Source: Talpa occidentalis (Eukaryota; Chordata; Mammalia; Eulipotyphla; Talpidae). From it: DNA of 64,000 nucleotides. Position 1 is the first letter of the stretch; each line of letters opens with the position of its first letter. The position numbers and the translations under genes are program-made. Positions 23,526-35,966 of this stretch are shown here, in pieces. Under the pieces are notes generated by a model. The model was not told where the DNA came from, did no database searches, and saw only the letters and a program-made list of their open reading frames with translations. The DNA lies in NCBI RefSeq assembly GCF_014898055.3, contig NW_023601104.1, positions 80,087,106-80,151,105 on the forward strand. Direction: 5' to 3'.

Positions 23526-23783
23526 GGGACTCCCTGGTGGCGCAAGGGGTTAAACACCGCACTATGAAGCAATCCGCAGCCTCTGCAGCATGAGTTCGAT
23601 ATCCGGCCAGCCAGGGAGCAACCCACAGGGCGCAGCAGACCTCTCCTGACTTGCCCACTGTTCCCCTCAGTCAGTCTGCCTGTTCTGTTCCCCACTCTGT
23701 CTCTGGTGAATCCTCTCACCCCCCCCCACACCTCTGGCCTGTACCCCAGCTCTTGTATGCATAAATAAATAAATCTTAAAAAG
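23526..23783 (+). mobile_element. tRNA-derived SINE, A-type
   Basis: Full-length copy with GGGACTCCCTGGTGGCGC head and AATAAATAAATCTT tail. It lacks the usual GCAGTGTATTTCAG block (CCCCTCAGTCAGTCTGCC), a small internal deletion. Confidence 0.87.
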
Positions 23784-25108
23784 AAACAGAAGGCCTGGTC
23801 AGCAGCAGGGAGATCAGTGTCCCCTACATGTGCGAGGAGACCTATTTCCTCTATGATTTAACACTGTCATCACCGGTACTCCTGACACCTAGTAGTCAGT
23901 GGGGTGCTTCAGGAACCTCGAAGCCTAAATGCTCAGAGCAGTAGCCCTATTTCCCTGCTGGGCAGCCCCATCATCTGGGGAAGCCCTTTCTCCACAGCAG
24001 CTGCTGCGTTTGTTGGTTTGTTTTTAATGACATTTTATTTATAATGACATTTGAGGTGTTATTCCTGACAACACATATTCATGGTAGAATATTTGGGACA
24101 TACAGAAAAACAGAGAAGAGAAATTAAAAAACGCTGTGATCCTCCATCCAGAAAAAGGAGTTCACACATCTCTGTAGTTCTGGAGATAAACAATAGTCAA
24201 GATAACAGGATTAAATGAGTTAAGAGTGTGAAGAAGCTGGCATGTGATTGAAGACTCAAAACAGGAGCTTATCTTATGCTAGCTGCTGGATGGAGTCCTT
24301 TCAGTCTTTGTACATCTGTGACTGTCTACAAACATCAACATTTCTCAAACTTTGGCTCCTTCTTACAGAGAAATTCAGTTTTTTCTTACTTGTGTCCAAT
24401 TTCAGTTGGATTGGACTAATCTGCTAAGGCTGCATTCCATAATCTTTAGTGGGAGGAACGGTGGATAGTCAAAAATTAAAAAGTGTCAGGGAGAGTTTAT
24501 TCCCTCCAGTTGGACTGAACTTGGATATTTTTTCCAGAGGCAGTAATGTGTTTTCCCCAAATCATCCACAGTCTTACCCAGTCTATCTTATCAGCTGCAC
24601 AGGCTTTACACGAAGGTTGTCTGGGGTGAGGGTTCAATTTGCAATCACAGAAAAGAAAGCAATGCTCTGTGACCTGCACGAGATTAGACCAGCCACCTTG
24701 GCCTCGTTAGTACGCAGAGCTCATCAGTCAAGTTCAACAGCCCCAACTCTGGACATCAGTAGCCCATACGGGGGTCATTTCACTCAGAAGTCTTCTTTGA
24801 TGCTGCTGCCAAAGGAGGCTGGTGGAAAGGATGGGCTAAGTGTCAGCCAAGTGTCAGAACAGAGCCAGACACATGAGGCCCTGGGGTTATATGGCAGTAA
24901 GGAGCTGATCTCTCTTTTCTAGAAGCCTGCAGTTATACTGAGGAATCATACAGGTAAACAGCCTTCTGGGATGGTCTGAAAACAGCTCTGCAGAAGGTGT
25001 TTTCAGGACATTAAGAGCCAAGAGAGGGAAGACAATGGCTGCCTGGAAATGCAGGGAAGTCTTGCAGACAAGTGGGGGGAAAGGAACCCAGGGAATCAAG
25101 TGTGGACT
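23784..25108. other. Intron, mostly unassigned
   Basis: An A/T-rich block at 24010-24150 and a MIR-end-like phrase at 24195-24240 are the only hints of old repeats. A 157-codon frame at 24449-24922 has no recognisable domain. Confidence 0.35.
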
Positions 25109-25205
25109 CTGCACTTGACCTGCCTGTTCAAACCGCAGCCCTGTCGCTTGTGAGCTCCATGATCCTGTGCAGGTTCTTTAACTGCTCTGTGCCTGTTTGG
25201 CTTCT
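25108..25205 (+). repeat. MIR fragment
   Basis: GACCTGCCTGTTCAAACCGC to TGTGCAGGTTCTTTAACTGCTCTGTGCC follows the MIR core order. Confidence 0.5.
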
Positions 25206-25242
25206 GTTTTAAATATGACTTTAAAAAAAAAAAATCAGCTTT

Positions 25243-25503
25243 GGGGCCTCCCTGGTGGTGCAAGGGGTTAAGCACAGCACTGTGAAGTTCTCTGCAACAT
25301 CTGCAGCATGAGTTCGATCCCGGCCAGCCAGGGAGCTACCCACATGGCACAGCAGACCTCTCCTGTCTCACCTGCTGCTCCCCTCAGCAGTGTATTTTGT
25401 CAGTCTGCCTGTTCTGTTCCCTGCTCTGTCTCTGGTGAGTCCTCTCACCGCCCCCCCCCCACCTCTGGCCTGTACCCCAGCTCTTGAATGCATAAATAAA
25501 TTA
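25243..25503 (+). mobile_element. tRNA-derived SINE, A-type
   Basis: Full-length copy. The flanking repeat AAAAAATCAGCTTTG occurs before and after (25228-25242, 25505-25520), so the insertion split an L1-like block. Confidence 0.9.
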
Positions 25504-25830
25504 AAAAAAAATCAGCTTTGTTGAGATATAATTCACAATCTGTACAATTCACTCATTTAAAGTGCACAATTCTTTTCAACTAAAAGATAGTCGAGCTGCA
25601 CAACTGAATTTTCACTTCTACTTTAGAACACATTCATCATCCCACAAAGAAACCTCACACCCACCAGCCTTCCCTCCCCATTTCTTTCCAACCCTCCTAG
25701 CTCCTGCCAACCACGAACCTCCTTTCTGGCTTTTTCCATCTGCCCAGCCTGGACACTTCATATACACAAAACCATTCATTTCATGGTATCTGTGACTGAC
25801 TTCCCTCAGGTAGCATAATATGGAGATCTG
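25504..25830 (-). mobile_element. Old L1 3' fragment, antisense
   Basis: GTTGAGATATAATTCACAATC and CATTTAAAGTGCACAATTC are typical of the reverse complement of old L1 3' UTRs. Confidence 0.6.
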
Positions 25831-26486
25831 TGGCTATTTTGTCCTATGAAATGAGAGTAATAATTGAACCCACCTCAGATGTGGGTTCTGGGTGAGGTTA
25901 GATGATTGAGCCTGCCCAGGATCAGGAACAAAGTCCTCGACACCGTTATTGCCCTCACCCAGGCAGCCCGAGGAGGGGAGCAGGCCAGACATGGCTGCAA
26001 GGGTTCTGTCATCCGGATGGGAGCGTGACAGCCTGGCTCATACATAGCCCCTCAAAGTGTGAAGGGCAGGTCTGGGAACCACAGCCCCGGGGAGCATCAG
26101 GAGTGTGCCCGGCACAGCCACCATGCAGAAAACCTGGGGGGAGCTGCAGTACCCCCAAAACCGCTGACTGTTCATGCATTACACACTATGTAAGACCAAA
26201 GGAAAGAGATGAAGTACACATGTGGATTCCACACAGGACAGATGGATCTTGGAAACAGGAGGCTGAGGTTCGGGGGAAAGTCACAGTTGACTATGTTCTC
26301 CTCAAAACCCAAACACAAGGGCAGGTTGCACAGGATGGCCTGCCCCGGTGAGGAAATCACATATTTTTGGAAAACCAGGGCGCTGATAACCACACTGTTT
26401 TCTGGAGGAGGATGGAGAGAAGCGCTCCCCATCTTTGGGCAGGCGGTGGGCCCTGGGTATCCAGTGCCATTTTAAATCCTCATGTT

Positions 26487-26751
26487 GGGGGCCTCCCCAG
26501 TGGCGCAGCGGTTGAGTGCTGGGCTGCGAAGCTGCCCACAGCCTCTCCAGCACTGGTTCGATCCCTGGCTGCTGGCGAGGGTCCCACATGGCGCGCAGAC
26601 CGCTCCTGCCGCGCCCACTGCTCCCCTCAGCAGTGTACTTCATCAGTCGGCCTGTTCTGCTCCCCGCTCTGGCTCTGGTGAATTCTCTCACCCTCTCATG
26701 GTTCTGACTGTACCCAGTGTTTGTATAAATAAATAAATCTTCAAAAAAAAA
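26487..26751 (+). mobile_element. tRNA-derived SINE, B-type
   Basis: Full-length B-type copy. AAATCCTCATGTTGGG lies before it and recurs after it, directly against the next SINE. Confidence 0.9.
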
Positions 26752-26764
26752 AAATCCTCATGTT

Positions 26765-27055
26765 GGGCCTCCCTGGTGGCACAAGGGGTTGGGACACAGC
26801 GCTATGGGGCTGTCTGCAGCCTCTGCAGCATGAGTTTGATCCCCTGCCAGGGAGCTACCCACATGCCGCAGCTGACCTCGCCTGTCTCTTCCACTGCTCC
26901 TCTCAGCAGTGTATTTTGGTCAATCCACCTGTTCTGTTCCCCACTCTGTCTCTGGTGAATCCTCTCACCCACCCCACCTCGGGCCTCTGGCCTGTACCCC
27001 AGCTCTTGTATGCATAAGCAAGTAACTCTTTAAAAAATAATTAAAAAAATAAAGA
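26765..27055 (+). mobile_element. tRNA-derived SINE, A-type
   Basis: Full-length A-type copy that begins right after the target repeat of the preceding SINE. A third copy of AATCCTCATGTT follows it at about 27064-27075. Confidence 0.88.
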
Positions 27056-27075
27056 TTAAAATTAATCCTCATGTT

Positions 27076-28289
27076 ACATTATGTCACACATATTCTCTGG
27101 TATTATCAAATACTATGTACAAAAAGGGGGAGGGAAGGGTGGATCCTGGCCAGTACCGCACTGTCTCTTGCTGGGATGAAGCTCAGAAGCATCCTGGCAA
27201 AGACGGGCCTGCAGCGCCAGGCTGGGGTGGGAGGGTTCCTGGCCTGGTGGACCCATGGAGCCCCGAGCGAGGCAGACACACCCAGAAAATCCCCTTCACT
27301 CTCCTCCTCCTCCATGTGGCTCCAAAACGGGGATGTGCTGAGTGTGGGCTCTGTTTATGCAGCGTCAGGGTTACACATCCACCCAGCCCTCGGGCATCCA
27401 TGCTGCTCCAGGCAGTGGGAAGTCAGTGACAAGGAGGGGCCCACAGGCCTCGGGGAGAGGGACAGAGCCGCTGCTGCCCCTGCTCGGAGGCCCCGCTCCT
27501 GAAATGTCAAGAACTAGGTATATTCAAGTGCTTTTATTACTTAAAATGTTCGTATACTCCCAACTGAACCCTTTCTGGAACTGGAAATTTCTCTTTGGGA
27601 AAAAAGAATAAGTTTCATTTGAAGATATAAACTTCAACCACCTCGCAAAGAACTTAAATATTTGCGCCTTCAACTCCAGTCTGAGATGAGACACTCAGAT
27701 TCCCGTTCCTTGGATGGATTAGCGGGTAAGGCCCCTATTTTAAATTCCCTGTGCAGACGGATTTAAAATGGCCTCCTCCTCCTCACGGGGGAAGTTGCTC
27801 TAATGCACAGCCTGGAGCTGGGCTCCTGTGGGCCCGGGGTCAGGCCAGGTTTGCTGTCTACTTGGGCAACAACCAAAGCACCACAGCACCATCTGTTTAC
27901 TATAATACAGATCTCTCCTTTCCCCCCAAAGTATATTTAAAATGGTCACAGAATGTACTTGAAACATTAAATAGCTTTAATGTACTGTGATGAGTGAGCT
28001 GTACGTAAGGCAGAGAAAGCAGGGTACAAAAATAAAAAAGCATGGGGAGCACTTCAAAATGACCTGAAACAACCATCTCCTGCCCTGACAGACCAGCTCT
28101 GAGAGCTGAGGGGACGGACACACACACACACTCACACACTCACAGCTCCTTTATGCCTTCAGAGAAGGCACAAAAGATTCTAATTCTACAGAACTTAGCC
28201 GATACTCTAGAAGAAACGTGTAAATGCACATGATTTCTTCTCATTTGATGAAAAATAATTTGGTTATTTTTCATTTTAATTTTCTTTTT
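27076..28289. other. Repeat-poor intron
   Basis: No repeat is recognised except a CA run at about 28120-28145. 27130-27500 is GC-rich. 27520-27780 looks unique and balanced, as conserved non-coding DNA often does. No gene is supported. Confidence 0.35.
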
Positions 28290-29290
28290 TTTTATTAAGG
28301 TAACCTTGGCTTTCAATACTGTATGAGATTCAAAAATAAAGGATCAGAATTTAGGATTCAGAATAAAGGATCTTACGTCTTTGGGTGTATGTACCATCCC
28401 CATCACAAGGGACCCACAAAATTCTACCACAGACCACTGAGCCCCATGCCTTCTTTCCCTCTGGGCCCCCAGATTCCCCTCCCCATTCTGGTAGCCTTGG
28501 TTTCACAGTTAGATTTCTAGGGGTTGTTTTTGGTTGGTGTCATTGTTTCTCTACATTCCACATAAAAGTGAAACCCATCCATCCAGTAAATGCCCTTCAG
28601 ACATTTCACTTAGCATCATCCCTGCAAATTATATCCACATTGTTGCAAATGGCAACAGCTCACCTCTTTTTCATAGCTGAGTAGTATTCCACTGAGTATA
28701 TATACCACATCTTCTTGATCCATTCTTCTGTTCATGGGCACTTAGGTTGTTTCCTGACTTGGCACTTGCAAATAGTGCAGCAGTGAACACAGGGGTGCAG
28801 ATACCATTTCTAATTAGTGTATCTGCATTCTTTGGACACTTAGGGGTAGGATGCTGGATCATGTGGTATATCTATTTTTAATATTTTGAGAAACCTCTAC
28901 ACTGTTTCCCACAGGGGCGGGACCAGTCTACACTCCACCCACAGTGTATGAGCATTCATTTTTCTCTACATCCTCATCAGAACTTGTTTCTGGTGTAAGA
29001 TGGGCCATTGCCAGAGGTGGAAGGTGGTGTCTCATCATGGCTTTGATTGCGTTTCCCTGATGGTAAGGGATGATGAGCATTTTTTCATATGCCTGTTGGC
29101 CATCTGTGTCTTCTTTGGAGAAATGCCCATTTGGCTCTTCTGCCCACTTTTTGATTGGGTTGTTTTCTTTTTTGTTGAGTTGTATGAGTGTTCTTTGTAG
29201 ATCTTGGATATTAGCCCCTTGTCAGATATATAATGTGCAAATATTTTCTTCTATTCAGTAGAGTGTTTTTTTGTTCTATTGATAAGTTTT
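28290..29290 (-). mobile_element. L1 3' end, antisense
   Basis: A long ordered match to the reverse complement of L1 ORF2 end and 3' region: AGCTGAGTAGTATTCCACTG, CTTAGGTTGTTTCCTGACTTGG, AATAGTGCAGCAGTGAACAC, then GATTGGGTTGTTTTC and GATCTTGGATATTAGCCCC. It is in the same orientation as KCNK13. Confidence 0.85.
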
Positions 29291-31590
29291 TTTTAAATAA
29301 GCAATTTCAAAATAGTTTCAGATAAAGCAAAAGAACAGACAAATACAAACCTCTGAAACTTGACCACAGCACTGAGGCTATTTGAAGGGGAAGGTGGAAG
29401 GGGGGGTGTTGAGCAAAGCGGGGGGGCACCCAGGGGACTTCAGTGGAGGACTGTGAGGACTTTGGTGGTAGAAGTGCTGAGATAACATACACAGAAAACC
29501 CTGAAAACACAGCGTCATAAACCAGTGTTACCTCAATAAACAAAAATAACTAAAAAATATGGGCTAGAGGGAGACAATGAAAGCTTGCATTTTTTTCTAA
29601 AATGATAAAAACAGTTTTAGACTCATAGAAAAATTGTAAAGCTAGTACAGAAAGTTCCCACATCTCTGCGTGCTGTCTCCTGTTATTTACAGCTTCTTTG
29701 AGAACGGTGTGGGCTTCAGGATTGATATATTATCACTTTACTAGCTTTCCTTTGTTTTTATCTACTCTCCTTGGACTGCTGCGGGATCCCCCCCAGGACA
29801 CCACGTACGCTTGGTCATCCTGTCTCCTCACTGCCAGCCGTCTCTGCCATTTTGGTCTTGGTGACCTTGAGAGCTTTGACAACTGCTGCTTCAGGACTTC
29901 AGAGACGGTCCCTCAGCGGAGATTTGTCTGACGCTCTCTCATGATTAGACTGGGGTGATGGGTTTGGGGTGGAAGATGACAGAGGGCAGAGCTGTTCTCG
30001 ACACAACCTGTCAAGAACTCACCGCAGATATGACGTACCCCAGATGATGCTAAACCTGACAACCTGCTATGAAGCTCCCAGCCCAGCCATTCCCATCCCC
30101 GTCTCTGGAAGAAGTCCCCGAAAGCACACACTTAAAGGGAGGCTTGCACTCAGTCCACATCCTTGAGGGCCGAACATCAACAGAAAGTATTTGGTCTCTT
30201 CTTGGAGGTTTGTTTTTGTTCCCCCACTTATTTATTGAACCACATAGTCATATCGGTATAAACTCATAGGCATTTTATATATGAGTTTGCAGCTTTATAT
30301 TCTATTGCTCCAGTTGTTCCAGCTTTGGCAACTGGGAGCTCTTTCAGTTGGCACCTATGTATCCTTGAGATTATCTCCATCATTATGCCTTTTGGGGTCC
30401 TGGGGGGAGCATTTCCTTACCTGGCACATATGATTTCATCATAAGCTTGCATCCTTAAAATTAAGCAAATTAGGAGGTTGAGGGTAGAAGAGAGTAGGAA
30501 TTCCTTTGAAGCCTGAGGAGTTACTATTACTATTATTTCTTTATGGAAAAGCCTACCTGTTCTAAACGATTGGCCCTTTCTCTAGTTTCCCTACAAAAAT
30601 ATCCCTTTTCCTTTATTTTTCTTTTAACTGGAACTTCTATTAGAAAACACAGAATGGAGTCTCACATTCATTTGATAGGCAGAGCCTGAGAGTTCAATAA
30701 CTAATTTAAGCCTAAGACTTGAGTTACTTAAAATATGATTTGTTTTTTCCTTCTCTAAATTGCAAGTTTGAGTTGCTAAGCTCCACGACAACAGGGACAA
30801 TGTGTTATTTTATTTTTCAGAGTTCAGTTCTAGGAGTTTTCCTTAATTCTGCAACAAATGACCATACACACCACAGCTTATAGCAACATACACTTATTGT
30901 CTCCCACTTCTGAAGGTCAGAAGTCTGACATGGATCCCCCAATTTAAAGCCCTGGTGTCTGCGGGGCCGTCGTCCCTTTGGAACTGCTCGGGCAGGACAG
31001 ATTCCTTGCACACCCAGGTGGTTGACAGGATTCAATTCCCAGTGGTCACAGAACCAACCTTCCTTGCTGGCTGGGAGCTAAAGGCTATTCCCAGCTGCCC
31101 AGATTCCCTGTTTACTGAGGCTGCCCACACTCCCTGGCTAGTGGCCCTCTCGACCCATCAAATGGAGCAATGGCAGTAGACTCCTCATTCTCCTGCTCTT
31201 ACATCATATTTCTCTGACTTCTGCTTTTAAGAGTTCATGTGATGAACCTGAGCTCACTCGGATAATCCAGAGTAGTTCCCTATTCGAGGTTCTAGGGACA
31301 AGGGTGTAGATGCCCTTGGGGACCATTATCTGACTTATCACATCAGCATGGTGCCCTGTGTATCCTAGACCTTCAACAACAGACTGACTACGTGGTGAGA
31401 GGAAGAGCAAAAGCATGCAGACTGGGTGTGAACTGGAGACACCAAATTCAGCTGCTGCTCTGATGTTCAGCCTATGAGACGGTGTTCTAGATCTAAAGTT
31501 AAGTGTTTGTGGGGTCGGAGGGAGGATAGTTTAGGAGAATGAAAGCAACTCAGATCTCTCACTGGTACTCAGTTAAAGGTCTCAGTTCTG
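29291..31590. other. Intron with weak old-repeat traces
   Basis: 29600-30300 has L1-like antisense phrases (AACAGTTTTAGACTCATAGAAAAATTG). 30830-30930 (CTGCAACAAATGACCATACACACCAC and CACTTCTGAAGGTCAGAAGTC) looks like an old transposon-derived block that I cannot name. Nothing coding is seen. Confidence 0.35.
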
Positions 31591-31856
31591 GGGGCCTCCA
31601 TGGTGGCGCAAGGGGTTAAGACACAACCTATGAAACTGTCCGCAGCCACTGCAGCATGAGTTCGATCCCCGGCCAGGGAGCAACCCATATGGCGCAGCAG
31701 ACCTCTCCTGACTCGCCTGCTGCTCCCTCAACAGTGTATTTTAGTCAATCTGCCCATTCTGTTCCCCACTCTGTCTCTGGTGAATCCTCTCATCCCCTGC
31801 ACCTCTGGCCTGTACCCCAGTTTTTGTATGCATAAACAAATAAATCTTTAAAAAAA
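31591..31856 (+). mobile_element. tRNA-derived SINE, A-type
   Basis: Full-length copy with an exact long target duplication, TAAAGGTCTCAGTTCTG, at 31574-31590 and 31858-31874. Few differences from the other A copies. Confidence 0.93.
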
Positions 31857-32069
31857 TAAAGGTCTCAGTTCTGGATGCAGAATGGAACCACCAAAATCCT
31901 TTTAAGAAACACCTTTGTCACCCACCCCTCAAGTGAGGGGGCACTGCTGTTTGTCTAAAAACTCCCAGGTGGTTCTAAAGCACAGCTGGATTGAGAGTCA
32001 TTGGCTGAGAATTGGTCATCTTTTGTGACTGAGGCTGAGGACCTATAAGCTTTCAGTTCTGTGATCTTT

Positions 32070-32375
32070 AGTGATGAGCTGAATGGTGACCCCCAAATCG
32101 ACAGATGAAGCCCTAACGCCATCTTACTTCAGAATGTCAGTGTGTTTGGGGACAGGCACTCTAATGAGGTCAAGTCAAAGTGAGGGTCACTAGCGTGGGC
32201 CATAACTGGTGTCTTTATAAGAGGAGGAGGTGAGGACAGATGGACAAGAGAAGTCGCAGAAGAAACCAAACTTGCCAACACCTTGACCTTGAACTTTGAG
32301 CTTCTGTTAAATAAGAAAATACATTTCTGTTGTTTAACTGACTGATGCTTTGACTTGGCAGCCTCAGCAGACTCA
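32070..32375 (+). mobile_element. MLT1-like (MaLR) LTR
   Basis: Order of MLT1 landmarks: GAATGGTGACCCCCAAATCG, AAGCCCTAACGCCA, GTGTCTTTATAAGAGG, then CACCTTGACCTTGAACTTTG, TTTCTGTTGTTTAACTGACTG and GCAGCCTCAGCAGACTCAT. An ancient mammalian LTR. Confidence 0.8.
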
Positions 32376-32517
32376 TAAAGGACCTGGTGCCTCTGCTCAT
32401 CCTTATTAGGGGCACCCTGGGGGTAGGAAAGGGGTGAGTGTCTTGCCTTTTCACCTTTTTTTGATGCTTATTGTGCTATTTTGACTATACCAGGAGTTCA
32501 ATAAACACAAAGCAGCC

Positions 32518-32640
32518 ACAACCCTAGGTTTACATCCCAGCTCTACCACTGATTGGTCACGAGATCTTGGCCTAGTCCCTGAGCTTCAGAGTCCTCATGT
32601 GTGACTCATATGTGACTGTGGAGATAAGCAGTGGCGGGAA
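32518..32640 (+). repeat. MIR fragment
   Basis: TACATCCCAGCTCTACCACTGATTGG through CTTGGCCTAGTCCCTGAGCTTCAG to the TGGAGATAAG end is the MIR order. Confidence 0.7.
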
Positions 32641-32819
32641 ATGTCCCACCACTTTCCTCTGCCTGTGTGATTTTGATTTTGGTGGGAGGGTGTAGGGTAA
32701 ATGAATTAATCAGACATTTTTATGCCAGTAGCCTCTGTGGCTATCACCTGTGACCTTGATTGTGTTGATGCAGAAGGTACTTGGGAGTTGGGTGCAGGGC
32801 ATGAGTGCGTGATTGTGGA

Positions 32820-33135
32820 CACCTGGAATATGGATGTGCACACATGTGCACACCCGGCCTAGAGGCAGAGCTAAAAGCCAAGGTAGTGGCAGCAGTGACA
32901 GGACAAGTGGGGTGACTACAGAAGAGGCAAGACTATGAGATGTCGCTCGAGAAAGACTGTAAAGGGGGACTGGCAGTTTCCGTTGCCTGCCCGCCTCCCA
33001 GAACCCCTGCCTGGCCCTTGCCAGCCTCTCTGCCTGGTGTGCCTGTGTTTCTGGTTCCCTGAGAGAATTAAAGCCTCAAAAATCCACTAAGGGCTCCAGG
33101 GCTCTCCTTTATGTGTCCACCTGAATCTGGCACAG
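32820..33135 (+). mobile_element. LTR-like element, family V copy 1
   Basis: It shares GAGGCAAGACTA, GCCTCTCTGCCTGGTGTGCCTG, ATTAAAGCCT and GGGCTCCAGGGCTCTCCTT blocks with 46985-47414. ATTAAA could be its polyadenylation signal. The LTR nature is inferred. Confidence 0.5.
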
Positions 33136-33384
33136 CAGAGGGCTCACCGGGCATGAATGAATGGAATTCCAGAGCAAGTCCATGCAAACTTCTTCTTCTA
33201 TTGGTTCAACTGAGATTTTAAAAATTAATTCTACAGTTGGTCTCCTCCATGTTGCTGCTCCTTTCGCCCATTCATTGAACACCTTGGGCCAGTTTGTAAT
33301 TATCATGCTCCAGGTAAAACCCAACAATTTCACAGATAATCCTTAAAATATAATGCATATAGCTCTAATAGAAAACAATGTCAT

Positions 33385-33830
33385 ATTATGGGTGAAACGT
33401 TATTAAAAAATTCTTACCCTGTTATCTGGATATTTTACTTCTATTACTCTATCCTGAGGAAAAGATGCTAAATACAGAAATGACTTTATTCATAAGTCTA
33501 GTACTCACATAAGTCTAGGTGACAGTGAAAAATCAGTATCAATCTAAATGCCCAGGAAAAGGATAAATAAAATATAAACATAAAATATAGTGCATGCCCA
33601 ATCTACGCTATTTATGAAGCCAGCAAAACTGTTATGACAAAATCTGTGTTATGGTGCTTACTTAAGATACAGAATACAATAGTTAAACATGCACTGAGAT
33701 AAGGCTGAAAGGAAACCCAACAAGAAGCTAATCAAGTGGGTACCTTAGATAGTGGGCTTATGTGTGATCTCCCTCCTTTTTTATTTTCTAGAGTTTCTGA
33801 CTTTTTTCTATAATTAATATATACCACACT
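33385..33830 (+). mobile_element. Old L1-like fragment
   Basis: Words such as TATCAATCTAAATGCCCAGGAAAAGG and the TTTCTATAATTAATATATACC end recall old L1 3' UTR sequence. Boundaries are uncertain. Confidence 0.4.
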
Positions 33831-33886
33831 TAGAATAGGAGAAAACAGTTAATATAAAACAACCAACAACAGACAATAGCATTCAA

Positions 33887-33909
33887 AACCCCCAATTCGC
33901 TTGGGGGTT
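33887..33909. repeat. Perfect 9-bp hairpin
   Basis: AACCCCCAA and TTGGGGGTT pair across the loop TTCGC. It resembles a terminator hairpin, but in this setting no function is implied. Confidence 0.85.
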
Positions 33910-34739
33910 CAGCTAACCCCCTACAATGTATGCAAATGATCAAATGCCTTTTAGCTAATGACATGGCCCTGGCACGTGACATCTTCCCCCAAGACCTTTT
34001 CCTGGTGTGGGTGTAAAGCACATCCTAAGGAAGTCAGAGCACTCACAGGAGGCGGAGGGCAGATGCTGCCAAGTGCTGCTTCAGCAACTTCCCTAATCCC
34101 CTTCAAGAAAACATTCTCCTTAATTAATTTAACAGAAACTTGTCCATGGAGGTCAGTATTGACATAAACCTGCAATTCTGATAAGGCACATATATTATTC
34201 TGACACTTTGTAGCAGCTCAACATAGCAGTCTCTGCTCCATTGTGAGTGATATGGCCACCCACTCAGTTCCACCAGGCAGAAATCTCAGTGTCCACTTCC
34301 TGCCTCCTCCGCCCTCATTGCCCAATCCTTCAAGTCTTACTTACCAATGACTCCAGATCACTCTCAGTGATCCAGTCCCTTTCTCTCCATGGCTAATGCT
34401 ACCACCGTGTCTCCCTTGACAACTATAATAAACTCTCCAGGAAAGGAAGCCTGCTCTCCTTCTAGGTCCATCTTCTTCTACAGTAACAGAATCTCCTTAA
34501 AAGAACTGACCAGTGGCTCCTCAGAAAAAAAAAAAAAAACCAACCACATTTCTCTGTTCCCTTACAGAGTGTGTGACTAAATGAAGTGACATGACAACTT
34601 CTGGATTCTGTGTGTCCTCTCTACTGTTCCCTCCCCATGGGCTGGACACAGTGGTTGTGGTTTTCAATTCCTTACTCCCCAGGAGAACATCACTGGTAAA
34701 GGTTTCCTCATTAGGATCTTAGTGTTCACAACAGATAAT

Positions 34740-35966
34740 GAACTCTTACAAACTCAACCACCCAAAGACAAACAATCCAATTGAAAATGGGAAATGGACT
34801 TGGACAGACATTTCTACAAAGATACAATGTAGTCAATAAATGCATGAGAAGTTCAACATTGTTAGTTACTAGGGAAACTCTAGTTAAAAACCACAAGAGT
34901 CCAGTTCACACCCATTAGGATAACAATAAACTTTAAACAGCAGAAGGTAACTGTTGAACAAAATGTTGCAACTTCTGTGGAAACAGGATGGTGGTTCCTC
35001 AAAAAGTTAAACATAGAAGGAGCATAAAACAGCAATTCTACTCCTAGTTATATACCTCCCCAAACTGAAAACAAGCACTCAAATATGGTATCCAAATATT
35101 TATAGCAGCACTACTCACAACAGGCAAAAGGTGGAGACAACCCCAAATGCCCATCAGCCACGAAGCACTGATTCATACTAGATGTGGATGAACTCCAAAA
35201 ACATTAAGTTAAGCGAAAGAAGCCAGGCCACAAAGGTCACATATTGTGTGATACCATCTATATGAAATATCTTGGATAAATTCATAGAAATAGAAAGCAG
35301 ATTGATGACTACTGGGGGTCGAAGGGAGGGATCAATGTTGGGGGGTAATCTTTAATGGGTATAGGGTTTTATTTTGGGGTGATGAAAATATTTCATAACA
35401 AGACAGATGTGATGGTGGCTCAGCTTTGAGAATGTTGGAGTAAGGAGCACACTCTGAGTCCGTGAAAGACACCCCCTGACATTTTTACACCTCCATCTAA
35501 GAGATCTCTGGTGCCAAGAACTAGTCCCAGAATGCCATGAATTTGACTTTCCAAATGGGGTGTTGCTAGGAACTAGTGGAAGAGTTAAGCAGCTGTGCTT
35601 GACTCTTCAACAGAAGTTACCTTAGACTTGTGGCAAGCTTTCTGGCTTCAGAAGCCCTGCTTCTGGTCAACCCTGTTTGGCTGGGCATTTGCCCATGAAG
35701 GGATAGGTAATTTGAGGATTTTATTGGACAACTATTATTATAACATGCTTTCTGTCTTCATGCTATTACCAATCTTTCACACTCAGAGTCTGCTTTCTCT
35801 GCCTTTATGCAGTGTGTGGCTAGAACCCTTTTAGAGCATGTATCTCTTAATAGTTTGGGGCCCCTTGGTACCTCTCAGTCATGTGCTAACACTACTGTCA
35901 CTGAATTGTACACTTGAATGTAGTTAATTTTTATGCTATGTGAATTTCATTTTATTTTGTAAAAAA
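34740..35966 (+). mobile_element. L1 3' end with an internal foreign insert
   Basis: Ordered L1 wording includes ATTTATAGCAGCACTACTCAC, CCCAAATGCCCATCAGCCA, GAAGCCAGGCCACAAAGG and, after the insert, CACTGAATTGTACACTTGAATG with a poly-A-like end at 35960. Confidence 0.8.
35421..35886. mobile_element. Unidentified 466-bp insertion in L1 3' UTR
   Basis: L1 wording stops at GATGGTGGCT and resumes at AACACTACTGTCACTG. The intervening 466 bases are not L1. No TATA/AATAAA arrangement or poly-A tail identifies it. It could be an old LTR or DNA transposon. Confidence 0.4.

Noticed and set aside
24449..24922. 157-codon frame in intron
   Set aside because: No recognisable domain, no splice context and ordinary base composition. 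Long chance frames are expected in 64 kb.
25902..26351. 149-codon frame in intron
   Set aside because: Rich in proline, glycine and serine as expected from GC-rich non-coding DNA; no family match.
33887..33909. Hairpin as a transcription terminator
   Set aside because: Rho-independent terminators are bacterial; this is a mammalian intron and no T run follows.
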